Below are positions 7,426 through 17,063 of a stretch of 64,000 bases of DNA, piece after piece. The stretch is from Mucilaginibacter dorajii (lineage in GTDB: Bacteria > Bacteroidota > Bacteroidia > Sphingobacteriales > Sphingobacteriaceae), in assembly GCF_024808255.1 (NCBI RefSeq), contig NZ_JANTYS010000002.1, positions 186,001-250,000 on the forward strand, read 5' to 3'. Made by a program: the position numbers and the translations under genes. Position 1 is the first letter of the stretch; each line of letters opens with the position of its first letter. A model generated the notes under the pieces. It did no database searches and was not told where the DNA came from. It saw only the letters and a list, made by a program, of their open reading frames with translations.

Positions 7426-7443
7426 AAAAAAGGTGGCTAACTC

Positions 7444-9816
7444 TTAAACCCTTACTTTTTTTGTATTAACTAATTTCATGATACCATTAACCCTTACTTT
7501 AACTTTTTTAGAAAAAGGCGCCAAGATCTCAAAATCAGTTATTTTCCCTTCATGCCACTTCATATTAATGGTATAATTACCCTGTGCTTTGAGCCCCTTT
7601 ACTTCCCCGGTTTCTTTCCAGGCATCGGGAATTGCAGGCAACAGGTCGATAAATCCCGCGTGACTTTGTACAAGCATTTCGGCAATGGCAGCAGTGCCCC
7701 CGCAGTTCCCGTCAATTTGAAACGGAGGCCCTGCGGATAAAAGATTGGGATACACGCCGCCACCGGCCCCATAATTGATATCTGTTTTGCGTGTAATCCG
7801 CATCAGGTCTTTATACAGTTTAAAAGCACGGTTACCATCGTGTAACCTTGCCCAGAAAAGCATTTTGTAGGCAAGCGACCAGCTGGTGCCGTCATCGCCC
7901 CGGCCTTCCAGCGTTTTCCTGCTTGCCTCTGCAAGGGCCGGAGTACCCTCAGGGGTAATCAGCGATGCCGGATACAAGCCATACAAGTGGGAAATATGAC
8001 GATGGTGGGGTTCTGTTTCCTTATAATCTTCCAGCCATTCCATGAGCCTCCCATCGCTGGCAACCTGTCCTGCCGGCGGGATCTGCGTTAATCTTGCAGC
8101 CAGGTATTTTTCAAAGGCGGGGTCCTGTTTTAGCAAAGAGGCCGCATACACCACATTACTAAATAGTTCCCTGATAATCTGGTTGTCAATAGTGGGGCCA
8201 ATGCATATACTGGAGACATGGCCATTGGGCATGTAAAAGGCATTCTCGGGCGAGGATGATGGCGAGGTAACAAGCCAGCCTGTTTTTGGATCTTTAATCA
8301 GCAAGCTGTTATAAAATTGCGCGGCGCCTTTAATAATAGGATAAATGCTGCGCAGGTATGCTTTGTCCTGGGTAAATAAATAATGCCTCCAAAGGTTATT
8401 GGAGAGCCAACCGGGGCCAACCTTGGTACTGCCCCAGCTGGCGGCTTCCCCGGGCTCGGTAAATCCCCACACATTAACAATAACGTGCGCTATCCATCCG
8501 TCGGCATTATAATAGGCTTTGGCGGTACGGCTGCCGTTTTTCATCAGCCCTCTAACAAATTCGGTGAGCGGCAGATCCAGTTCAGAAAGGTTGGCTACCT
8601 CAACGGGCCAATGGCACATCTGCAGGTTCAGATCTACGTGATAATCGCTGTTCCAGGGTGTTTGTATTTGATTTGCCCACAATCCCTGTAGGTTGGGAGG
8701 AAGCAAACCAACCCTGATACTGCTGATAAGTAAATAGCGCCCAAATTGAAAGAACAACACCGGCAGGCCGGTATCAGATTGAGGGGCTTGTTGAAATTGT
8801 GCCAGCCTTTCGTCGGTGGGCAAGCCATCTGCATTCTTTGTTCCCAGGGTAATGTTTACCCGGTTAAACATTTTTTGATAATTCCTGGTGTGCTCTTGTT
8901 TTTGCTGCGCATAGGGTTTGGCCAATACAGCATCCATTATTTTCCTGGCTTGTTCTTTATATAGCGGGTCCTTATAATCGGTTTTGGCAGAAACATACAA
9001 AATTACTTCAGTGGCATCCTTTATTTCAAGAGCGTTAGCACTGTAGGAAAGCTTTCCGTCTTTTAGTTTAGCTTTTACCAGTCCATAATACCGCATTCCG
9101 TTGCCACCGGTGCCATTATCCAATTGCCCGGATATTTCCAGCCTGGAATTGTTTGCGCCCGCGGTAAAACGTTCGGGACGGTCAATGGAAACACTCAGGT
9201 TAATTTGCCCGGGTTTATCAGCAGTGATCCTGATCACATCGGCATCGTCGCCAAAACTTGTAAAATACTCCCTTGTATAGGTAACACCGTTTACCATATA
9301 GGAACAATGTGCCACCGCATCATTTAGTAACAGTTTCCGCGAATAATTATCGGGACTGATGCCAGTGTTTGCTACGCCGGAGTATTTAAATTGCAAATGC
9401 AGGTTTGCGAGTACCTGGTAACTGCCAAAAGGATCTTTGGCGCCGATGCCGTTCCCCGACCCTGCTCCTTTGCAAATAAAATCTTTATTTATAATAGCCT
9501 GCGCCTCGTCATTTTTGCCTTCCAGCAATAACCGTCTTACCTCCGGCAGTCTTTTATAGGCGCCATAATTGTTTGCATCCTGCGGCGATCCGGACCATAG
9601 TGTGATGTCATTCAATACAATATTTTCATTGGTTACGCCACCATCGGGCATCATACCCAATCTGCCATTGCCCATAGGTAATGTTTCTTCCCATTGACCG
9701 GCTGGTTTTGTGTAATAAAGCATTTGCGGATGCTCCTGGGCGGCGGCAGTCGATAAAAAAAATATTAAAAGCAGAAATTGAGAAATTAACAGGTAAGACG
9801 AATGGCTTTTTCGCAT
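7444..9816 (-). CDS. GH95 alpha-L-fucosidase, secreted
   Basis: A 790-residue glycoside hydrolase family 95 protein, members of which remove alpha-1,2-linked L-fucose (some act on galactose) by inversion. The signal peptide ends STAAAQ. The N-terminal beta domain carries the family opening PMGNGRLGMM and NDITLWSGSPQD. The (alpha/alpha)6 barrel has HVDLNLQMCHWPVEVANL, WLEDYKETEPHHRHISHLYG near residues 594-613, and FQIDGNCGGTAAIAEML near the end, the three regions that form the active site. ATG at 9816 is preferred to the TTG two codons upstream. There are no SusCD genes beside it, so it is a stand-alone enzyme, probably periplasmic or surface-located. Confidence 0.92.
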   Translation of the reverse strand: MRKSHSSYLLISQFLLLIFFLSTAAAQEHPQMLYYTKPAGQWEETLPMGNGRLGMMPDGGVTNENIVLNDITLWSGSPQDANNYGAYKRLPEVRRLLLEGKNDEAQAIINKDFICKGAGSGNGIGAKDPFGSYQVLANLHLQFKYSGVANTGISPDNYSRKLLLNDAVAHCSYMVNGVTYTREYFTSFGDDADVIRITADKPGQINLSVSIDRPERFTAGANNSRLEISGQLDNGTGGNGMRYYGLVKAKLKDGKLSYSANALEIKDATEVILYVSAKTDYKDPLYKEQARKIMDAVLAKPYAQQKQEHTRNYQKMFNRVNITLGTKNADGLPTDERLAQFQQAPQSDTGLPVLFFQFGRYLLISSIRVGLLPPNLQGLWANQIQTPWNSDYHVDLNLQMCHWPVEVANLSELDLPLTEFVRGLMKNGSRTAKAYYNADGWIAHVIVNVWGFTEPGEAASWGSTKVGPGWLSNNLWRHYLFTQDKAYLRSIYPIIKGAAQFYNSLLIKDPKTGWLVTSPSSSPENAFYMPNGHVSSICIGPTIDNQIIRELFSNVVYAASLLKQDPAFEKYLAARLTQIPPAGQVASDGRLMEWLEDYKETEPHHRHISHLYGLYPASLITPEGTPALAEASRKTLEGRGDDGTSWSLAYKMLFWARLHDGNRAFKLYKDLMRITRKTDINYGAGGGVYPNLLSAGPPFQIDGNCGGTAAIAEMLVQSHAGFIDLLPAIPDAWKETGEVKGLKAQGNYTINMKWHEGKITDFEILAPFSKKVKVRVNGIMKLVNTKKVRV

Positions 9817-10233
9817 AAACAAAGGGAGTATGAAATCAGGTTAGTAAGTGGTTTTTTCGAAACTAAAGCTATTCTTTTTGACGAATTCTAAAAATGGATA
9901 GAAATATCGAAATGATGGATTATTTTACATTTTCGGGAATTCGCCAGGCTGACGCGCCCCAAATGTTCTTAAGTTATGACGCGGAAAGCCCACGGCACGA
10001 CGGGACATTGCGGGTAATGGCCTTGCGAGGACCTGGAACAAAAAGCCTGACCGCCTTATTAGTAGCAAGTAGTTAGTACCAAGTAGCAAGATAGCCGCCG
10101 GGGAAAAGAATCAAGAGGTTAGAGTTAAGAAAGTCATTTTGCTGTAAACCATTACGCTATTGAGTTTTGGGGCCTATTGAAATGATTTTAAACTAAATGA
10201 CGTTCATGGCGTTATAATTAAAAACACATCAAC
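9817..10233. other. Intergenic region, no gene supported
   Basis: Contains the GH95 promoter region and, around 10060-10130, dispersed-repeat text (tagcaagtagttagtacc, then gaatcaagaggttagagtt) related to sequences at 1780-1795 and 33490-33620. A 60-codon frame at 9894-10076 runs into this repeat text and has no protein-like character. Confidence 0.45.
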
Positions 10234-10473
10234 ATGAAAAATCCATTTGTAAAACAAGATCATACATTACTTATCGCCTCTATCGCCATCGGCGCGCTTG
10301 CGGCCAGTGCCATTACCTATCTGTATTTAACCGATAGCGGTGCCGCGGCGCGTGAGGAAATCAAAAAAACAATTAAAAAACAATTCAAAAAAACAGCTGC
10401 CGACGTGATCAGCAAAAAAACAAAGCTTTCAAAAAAAGCAGCCAAAGTTGTTGCAGATCAGGTGGCAAAATAA
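10234..10473 (+). CDS. YtxH-like small membrane protein
   Basis: A 79-residue protein with one N-terminal membrane segment (LLIASIAIGALAASAITYLY) followed by a lysine- and alanine-rich tail (EEIKKTIKKQFKKTAADV). This layout fits the YtxH family of stress-associated envelope proteins, whose molecular role is unknown. Single gene; on the plus strand, it converges with the large NHL gene that ends 48 bases on. The start ATG is preceded by an A+T-rich leader. Confidence 0.7.
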   Translation: MKNPFVKQDHTLLIASIAIGALAASAITYLYLTDSGAAAREEIKKTIKKQFKKTAADVISKKTKLSKKAAKVVADQVAK

Positions 10474-10520
10474 GTTTTGGGCAATTGTTAAACTATTTGC
10501 CATTTACCCGCCTGTATGCG

Positions 10521-13500
10521 CTACCTCAATACAGCAACATAGCCCACAATTAATGGCGAACTGTTTTTAAGGTCGATAATATAATAGTACGTACCCACAG
10601 GGATGGCTGAACCGTTGAAGGTGCCATCCCATTCTTTTTGGTATCCATTACTTTTATAAACAACCTGGCCATACCGGTTGTAAATATTTACGGTGCAATC
10701 GGGATAGTAATTTAACGATGATATTTTCCAGCTATCATTAGTACCATCGGCATTGGGGCTAAACGCGTTGGGTACCTGTATATTGGGCACAATAGTGAGC
10801 GTACCGTTTATATAATTGATACTGTAATTAGCAGCCGCAGCCCCACTAACTAAAATAGGATAAGTACCCGGACCAGATGCTATATCGGCCGTAGTTGTAA
10901 TTACAGGTGCTGTACCAAGCACACCGGCACCTTCGCCATAAACAAAGCCCGAATAACTTACAGTAAGTTCGGGGTTTTGCACCTGTACCGGGCGCGTTTG
11001 ATTATTGGCGATAATGGTTAAAACAGCCTTCAATACGGTGAAGGGCTGTGTTACCGATGCCGCCGGTTTGTAAGCGTTGTTGCCTGCCTGGCTGGCGGTT
11101 ATGTTTGCCGTGCCCACCCCTTTTATAACTATTTTATTGTCTATAATAACCGCAACCGCGTTATTATCGCTGCTGTAAGTAATGGGGATGGTGCTGTTAC
11201 TGCTGTTAGCCCCAGGATCAAAACCAACATCGCCATAAGTTTTATTGCCAATGGGCGCAAAAGTAATGGTTTGCTCCTGCTGCACCAATGCTACTACCGT
11301 AACTGAACGTGTTACCGGTGTTGCCGCTGTATAAATGCTGTTACCTGCCTGGCTGGCTGTAATATTTGCCGTACCCACTCCCTTAATAACCACCTTATTG
11401 TTTTCAATTACAGCCACGGCTGGGTTGTCACTGGTATACACAATAGGTATGTTGGCGTTGGTGCTGCTTGCCAGCAGCAAAAAATCCGGGTCGCCTATGG
11501 TTTTATCTGCAATTGGGGCAAATGTAATAGTTTGCGGCAGCAGCGGTGCAGCCGATACAGTAAGGGGCTGTGTAACCGGCGCCGCGGGAGCGTAGCTGCT
11601 GTTACCAGCCTGACTGGCCATTATGTTTGCTGTACCAACACCTTTTATAACCACTTTATTGTTTACAATGACAGCTACCGCGGGATTATCACTGGTATAA
11701 GTTACCGGGATGGTTGCGTTAGTGCTGGTGGCTCCCGGATCAAAATCGGCATCGCCTACCGTTTTACCGGCTATTGGCGCAAAGGTGATGGTTTGCGGCA
11801 ACAGTGCTTCGGTTATTACCTTTATATTGATAGTGAATGTGCTGCTGCCGCCAAGATTATAGGCCGTTACGCTATAATCTGTCGGTGCCGATATGGCTGT
11901 TGGCGTGCCACTTATTTTACCCGTTGCAGCATCAAATACTAAACCTGCCGGCAAGGGCTTATCAATAATATAACCGGTAGTGTATATCATGCGGATGCTA
12001 TTGCTCCCAAAATCGGCTACATAAATACGGCCATCTTTGCCAATGTCAATCCCCTCGGGATAGTTAAATGAGGCCAAAGTACCAATACCATCGATACCTA
12101 CAGAAGCCGCGTTGCCTGCAAACAAGGTGCTGCTACCCGATGCATTAATATAATAAATAGCTCCACCGGAATCGGAAAAATAAACTGTGCCGTTTGGTGC
12201 AACGGTTACGCCCGAAATAGTTGATAACACACGCCCGTCGTTACCCCCAATGGTAATTACATCTCCCTGCGGGTTTATTTTGCGTAACAGCTTGTTATCG
12301 CCATCTGCTACGTACAGGTTACCCGCAGCATCTGTAGTCAAATCGGCCGGGCGATTAAAAGAAGCAGCAGTACCCTGCCCGTTTTGCACGCCTTTGGTAC
12401 CGCTTCCGGCAAAAATACTTACGGTACCATCGGGCGTTATTTTACGAATCCGGTCGCTGTATTCTGCCACGTATAAATTACCTGCCGCATCGGTTGTAAT
12501 AGCATTTGGTACATTAAAAGTGGCAGTAGTAATGTTGCCATTATCATCGCCCTGCAAGCCTGTGCCCGCGTAAACAGATACCAGGCCAGCAGGTGTTATC
12601 CTGCGAATTACGTCATTGTATGTATCAGCAACGTATAAATTTCCATCTACGCCTAAACAAATATCAGTTGGTCCATTAAAACGGGCCTGTGCGCCTTGTC
12701 CGTTTGTGTTGCCTGCAGCGCCGCTGCCGGCCAGTATGCTAATTACGCCGCTGCTGTTGATATGCTTTATAACGTTGTTATCTCTATCTGCTACGTATAC
12801 CCCACCTGCGCCATCACTACATACATTAGTTGGGTGATTAAAATTGCCGCCGGTACTTATAGTTGTTACCTGCGAATACGCATTGGCCGGTACAGCACCA
12901 CCTGTATTGGTTGGGCTAAGCACCGGTATGGCCTTACCAACATAGTATGTTTGCGGCGTTTCGTATTTAATAACAGGAGGTGCTACCAGGGGCGTTACTC
13001 CGTCGACTTTGATATTAACGATAAATGAGCTGCTCCCCCCGGCATTGTAACCCGTAATGGTATAATCTGTAGCAGGCCATACCGTTGTTGGCGTGCCGCT
13101 GATAATCCCTGTGGCGTTATCAAAAGATAGACCGGGCGGCAGGGGCTTATCAATAATATATTGCTTTGTTTGAATTTTCTTCAATAGCTCCGCGCCTACA
13201 TCCGGCACATATAATGTACCATTTTCGTCAGACGCGATACCTAAAGGTTCACCAATAACAGCGGCCCGGCCAATAGCCTTATCCTGAATAGCTCCGTTGC
13301 CCAGCGAAAAAAGACCACTGCCAGCAACCGTACTAACCGTTCCGTCGGTACTTATTTTACGTATGGCATTATTGCCTTCATCTACCACATATAAATTACC
13401 GGCACCATCAATGGCTACATCCCGTGGGAAATTAAAAGTAGCCGTACTTTTAGGTCCGTCCTGCCAGCCATAATCACCTGTGCCCGCAAAGGTGGTAACA

Positions 13501-15593
13501 GTGCCATCGGGTGTTATTTTTCTGATCACCTCGTTTTCTTCATCGGCAACAAAAATATTACCTTGCTTATCAACAACCAGGCCCGACGGGGCGTGAAATA
13601 ACGCGGCAGCGCCTTTACCATCCTGGTAGCCAACCGCACCGCCACCCGCCAGCGTACTTACTATTCCCTGTGGCGTTATTTTACGTATCGCGTTGTTGCC
13701 GGCATCGGCCACGTACAAATTGCCGGCGGCATCTACCGCAACATTATATATCGAATTAAATTGAGCCTGCGCTACCGGGCCGTCTGTAAAGCCTGAACCA
13801 TGCCCACCGGCCACGGTGGTTACAACACCTGCCGGCGTAATTTTGCGGATCTTATCAACACCCCAATCGGCTACATAAACATTACCTGCTGCATCAATGG
13901 CTAAGCCAAAAGGGTGATAAAATGAAGCCTGTGCGCCTGTTCCGTCATTGCTATCAAACTCCCCGCTGCCTGCCAATAGGGTTACTTCGCCTGTCGGCGA
14001 TACTTTGTAGATCTGGTCGGTAGCGGCATCGCCAACATAGGCGTAGCCATTTTTATCAATGGCTACACCAAATGGATCAATAAAAGGCGTTTTAGCTGTA
14101 CCACCTACAGCCGATACCAAACCATAATCATTAGGTTTTATTACTCCCCCGGTGTTTAGCGGTACCAGGTTGTTGATTGGTTTGGCCACCAGGTAACTTT
14201 GAGGGGTTTGATAGGATATATCGGGAGCTGAAACAGGCGGGGCCGGATTTTCTACTACAGTAATATTTACTATTGAAGTACTGCTGCCGGCTAAGTTATA
14301 AGCCGTTATGCTATAATCTGTAGCTTGCCATGGTAATGCCGGCGTACCGCTTATTATTCCTGTTGTAGCATCAAAACTTAAACCCGGCAAAAGGTCCTTA
14401 TCAATACTATAACCCGTTACCGAAATTTTGCGGATGCGGTTACCCTTAGTTTCAGAAACGTAAACATTGCCGTTATTATCGGCTGTAATCCCATATGGTA
14501 TTTCAAAAGCGGCCAGTTTTCCTACACCATTGCTATAGTGGTTGAGTGAACTGCCGGCCAGTGTACTCACAGCCGCGGCACTTGTTATTTTGCGTACAAG
14601 CGTATTGTATCTATCGGTTATATAAAGCGTACCGGTAGCATCGCAGGTTATACTGGTTATGTTGTTAAATGTAGCCTGCGTGCCTATGCCATCATAGTTG
14701 GCGTAGTTGCTGTTGCCGGCAAAGGTAATTACATCAAGCGAAGGGGTAATTTTACGGATAAGCCTGTTACCCTCATCGGCAACATAAAAGTTCCCTTGTT
14801 TATCCATGGTGATGTCAAGTGGATAGCCAATTGATGCCAGTTCGCCGTTGCCATCAGCTTTTCCAAAATCGCCATTGCCAACAATGGTGCTTACCAAACC
14901 GGCTGGCGTAATTTTGCGGATGCGGCTATTACCGTCATCACATACATATACATTACCATCGGCGGCGGCTATTAAGCCGCCCAGGTTATCAAATTCAGCC
15001 GCTGTTCCCTGCCCGTTTTTATATCCTTTGGTTCCGTCGCCGGCAAAAACACTTACCTGGCCCAGTGGGTCTATCTTACGGATCTGGAAGTTTTTGGTAT
15101 CGGCCACATATACATTGCCGCCCGCGTCAACGGTAAGCCATGCGGGGCCATTAAAGCTGGCCTGGTTTGCCGGTCCGTTTTGGTTACCTGCAGTTCCGTC
15201 ACCGGCCAGGGTAATTGTGGTACCATCGGGCGCTATCTTCCTGATGATGTTATTATTAAAATCGGCTACATAGATATTGCCGTTGGCGTCGGCTGCCAAA
15301 CCCTCGGGCGAGTTAAATGACGATTTACTGGCGTCGCTGTTAACTGCACCCGCGCTGCCGCTGCCGCTTAATTTGCCGGCGTAGGCGTAACTGTTGGCAG
15401 GTACAGCGCCGCCGGTATTGGCCGGCTTTAATGGGGTAATTGCCAGATCGACCTTATAAACCTGTGGTGTTTGGTAAATAATTTGGGGCGAGGATAACTG
15501 CGCTTGTGCAAATGCGATATGAACAAAACAAAAAACGGCTATAAAAAGAATATAACGCTTTTTTTCAATAACCTTTGGCAAATCCCGTCTCAA
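10521..15593 (-). CDS. Giant NHL-repeat protein with T9SS type-B sorting domain
   Basis: A 1690-residue secreted surface protein. A signal peptide (ILFIAVFCFVHIAFAQAQ) is followed by three similar modules, each with a linker (YQTPQxY...NTGG), about six NHL repeats (NIYVADxxNxxIRKI) and a putative-Ig He_PIG domain (LPPGLSFDxxTGIISGTP). Then come three copies of a TITFAPIxxKTxGD domain, one MBG-like domain and a gliding-motility CHU_C domain (VPNAFSPNADGTNDSW ... GTYYYIIDLKN) for export and attachment by the type IX system. The start must be TTG at 15593 or 15578, as an in-frame stop lies just upstream. NHL beta-propellers bind ligands; no enzyme domain is seen. Confidence 0.9.
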   Translation of the reverse strand: MRRDLPKVIEKKRYILFIAVFCFVHIAFAQAQLSSPQIIYQTPQVYKVDLAITPLKPANTGGAVPANSYAYAGKLSGSGSAGAVNSDASKSSFNSPEGLAADANGNIYVADFNNNIIRKIAPDGTTITLAGDGTAGNQNGPANQASFNGPAWLTVDAGGNVYVADTKNFQIRKIDPLGQVSVFAGDGTKGYKNGQGTAAEFDNLGGLIAAADGNVYVCDDGNSRIRKITPAGLVSTIVGNGDFGKADGNGELASIGYPLDITMDKQGNFYVADEGNRLIRKITPSLDVITFAGNSNYANYDGIGTQATFNNITSITCDATGTLYITDRYNTLVRKITSAAAVSTLAGSSLNHYSNGVGKLAAFEIPYGITADNNGNVYVSETKGNRIRKISVTGYSIDKDLLPGLSFDATTGIISGTPALPWQATDYSITAYNLAGSSTSIVNITVVENPAPPVSAPDISYQTPQSYLVAKPINNLVPLNTGGVIKPNDYGLVSAVGGTAKTPFIDPFGVAIDKNGYAYVGDAATDQIYKVSPTGEVTLLAGSGEFDSNDGTGAQASFYHPFGLAIDAAGNVYVADWGVDKIRKITPAGVVTTVAGGHGSGFTDGPVAQAQFNSIYNVAVDAAGNLYVADAGNNAIRKITPQGIVSTLAGGGAVGYQDGKGAAALFHAPSGLVVDKQGNIFVADEENEVIRKITPDGTVTTFAGTGDYGWQDGPKSTATFNFPRDVAIDGAGNLYVVDEGNNAIRKISTDGTVSTVAGSGLFSLGNGAIQDKAIGRAAVIGEPLGIASDENGTLYVPDVGAELLKKIQTKQYIIDKPLPPGLSFDNATGIISGTPTTVWPATDYTITGYNAGGSSSFIVNIKVDGVTPLVAPPVIKYETPQTYYVGKAIPVLSPTNTGGAVPANAYSQVTTISTGGNFNHPTNVCSDGAGGVYVADRDNNVIKHINSSGVISILAGSGAAGNTNGQGAQARFNGPTDICLGVDGNLYVADTYNDVIRRITPAGLVSVYAGTGLQGDDNGNITTATFNVPNAITTDAAGNLYVAEYSDRIRKITPDGTVSIFAGSGTKGVQNGQGTAASFNRPADLTTDAAGNLYVADGDNKLLRKINPQGDVITIGGNDGRVLSTISGVTVAPNGTVYFSDSGGAIYYINASGSSTLFAGNAASVGIDGIGTLASFNYPEGIDIGKDGRIYVADFGSNSIRMIYTTGYIIDKPLPAGLVFDAATGKISGTPTAISAPTDYSVTAYNLGGSSTFTINIKVITEALLPQTITFAPIAGKTVGDADFDPGATSTNATIPVTYTSDNPAVAVIVNNKVVIKGVGTANIMASQAGNSSYAPAAPVTQPLTVSAAPLLPQTITFAPIADKTIGDPDFLLLASSTNANIPIVYTSDNPAVAVIENNKVVIKGVGTANITASQAGNSIYTAATPVTRSVTVVALVQQEQTITFAPIGNKTYGDVGFDPGANSSNSTIPITYSSDNNAVAVIIDNKIVIKGVGTANITASQAGNNAYKPAASVTQPFTVLKAVLTIIANNQTRPVQVQNPELTVSYSGFVYGEGAGVLGTAPVITTTADIASGPGTYPILVSGAAAANYSINYINGTLTIVPNIQVPNAFSPNADGTNDSWKISSLNYYPDCTVNIYNRYGQVVYKSNGYQKEWDGTFNGSAIPVGTYYYIIDLKNSSPLIVGYVAVLR

Positions 15594-15940
15594 GCTTTGT
15601 GATAATATTAAAGTGCTACAAATTATAAAAATTAAGCCTTATATCGAAAAATATTATTGGCAATAATTAAGAGTTTGGGGAATGATTAGCCCCTCTAAAA
15701 ACCTCAATCTCTGGATGATAATACTACGAACATCTAAGGGGAATTGACCTTAATAAAAGGCCTGTCATGAGGCAGGAGGCGACTATTCGCGGGTTTTGCA
15801 GCGTTAACTGGCATGGTGTAGAATAGATCCTTCCTTCGTCAGGATGACAGCTGTTTTAGCAACAAACTTTAGTTATATATGAAGCAATCACAGTAATTTA
15901 CCCCCCGCAGCTATCTTAACTCTTAATTCTTGCCTCTCTT
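15594..15940. other. Intergenic region, no gene supported
   Basis: Holds the presumed promoter of the NHL gene and, near 15810-15850, repeat-like text (gaatagatccttccttcgtc aggatgacag) common as interspersed sequence. No open frame of protein-like character seen. Confidence 0.4.
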
Positions 15941-16588
15941 TTAACTGAGTATAGCCGCTATCTCCTCGAATCCCTTTTCCAATGCCAGGTCGGCGGGGAG
16001 TTTGCCGCCTTCCATGCGGGTGTTTACTTCGGCACCGTGTTCTAAAAGGAGGATCAATAATTCCAGGTTGCCGTTTTGGGCGGCGGAGTGCAGTGGCGTG
16101 GCTCCTGCCTGCTGTTTTACATTGATGAGCGCGCCGTTTTCTATCAGCATGCGGGCAGTTTGGGTATAATTACCGGCACAGGCCGAATGCAGCGGGTATA
16201 CATGAAAGCCATTGCTTGACGGGCGGTTTACATCGGCCCCCTTCAATACCAAATACCGGGCTGCATCATAATGACCAAAATAGCAGGCCAGGCCAAGCGC
16301 CGTAAAACCATCGGCAGCGTAATCATCAAGCGACATTGGATTTTCGTAAACAATGTTGGCCATAATATCCAGCTTGCCGGCGGCGGCGGCTTCAAACAGG
16401 GTAAGGTTAGTAACGTATTTTAACAGTACCGCGGTAACCTCGGGCTGTTTATAATAACAGGATAACATAAGCGGCGAAACCCCATGACCGGTGGAGGTTG
16501 TGGCCAGCGCCGGTTTTTGCGTAAGCAGGGCTTCCAATTGGGGTAAATTGGCGGTGGTAATGTATTCCTCCAGCGTTTCGATACTCAT
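15941..16588 (-). CDS. Ankyrin-repeat protein
   Basis: A 215-residue protein made of ankyrin repeats; at least five are visible, with the TPLHSAAQNGNLELLILLLE and DGFTALGLACYFGHYDAARY consensus pieces. No signal peptide or membrane segment, so cytosolic. Such proteins mediate protein-protein contacts, and the partner is unknown. It is a single gene on the minus strand, followed by 347 bases of non-coding sequence. Confidence 0.9.
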   Translation of the reverse strand: MSIETLEEYITTANLPQLEALLTQKPALATTSTGHGVSPLMLSCYYKQPEVTAVLLKYVTNLTLFEAAAAGKLDIMANIVYENPMSLDDYAADGFTALGLACYFGHYDAARYLVLKGADVNRPSSNGFHVYPLHSACAGNYTQTARMLIENGALINVKQQAGATPLHSAAQNGNLELLILLLEHGAEVNTRMEGGKLPADLALEKGFEEIAAILS

Positions 16589-16768
16589 GGTGCAAGATAA
16601 ATTTAGGTATTGTTGCTTATTTTTAAGGCAAGCTATAGCCCGTTTATCAATTATACTAAAAAATTAAAAATACACCTAACTATTTGCTTATTCTGCTAAC
16701 TTTATATTTCGGCCATAGCCTGTTTTGGGGCCTGCTGCGTATACACATCTTTCTAAAAAAAGAAAAAT

Positions 16769-16910
16769 GTCATTTCGATAGAGCGACGGTGGGGCATGAG
16801 CGGGGTGCGAAAGAGAAATCTTGTATAAGCGATAAGCAAACATAGCTGCTCGCATAAGATTTCTCCTCTCCTCCCGGCGCGCGCCCACCACCGGTTCGTT
16901 CGAAATGACA
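16769..16910. repeat. MITE-like palindrome, TGTCATTTCGA ends
   Basis: Outer arms TGTCATTTCGA (16769-16779) and TCGAAATGACA (16900-16910) are exact complements. Inside, AGAAATCTTGT..AAGCG pairs with CGC.ATAAGATTTCT. It is about 142 bp and non-coding, between the ankyrin gene and ftsK. Ends and inner GAGAAATCTT text match a repeat type widespread in Bacteroidota. Minus-strand frames of 61-67 codons here are by-products. Confidence 0.7.
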
Positions 16911-17010
16911 ACGTTTTTGTTTGGTAATACGATTCCAAAAGATGTGGATATGCTGTAGGTTTGGGGCCGGGCAGCGAGGGGAGTTTATACAGATATGTTG
17001 TTTTTGTAAA

Positions 17011-17040
17011 ATTGCATAGGTGAAAATTTATGTAAGTTTG
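17011..17040 (+). promoter_or_regulatory. Predicted ftsK promoter
   Basis: ATTG at 17011-17014, 18 bases, then TAAGTTTG at 17033-17040, a perfect -7 box. The ftsK ATG is at 17064, giving a short 5' UTR. Consensus-based. Confidence 0.55.
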
Positions 17041-17063
17041 CAGTTAAAGGATGTTACATCAGG

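Noticed and set aside
9894..10076. 60-codon plus-strand frame
   Set aside because: Second half is dispersed-repeat text; no protein-like pattern.
16688..16938. Minus-strand frames of 61-67 codons
   Set aside because: They lie inside the 142-bp palindrome and are by-products of its arms.
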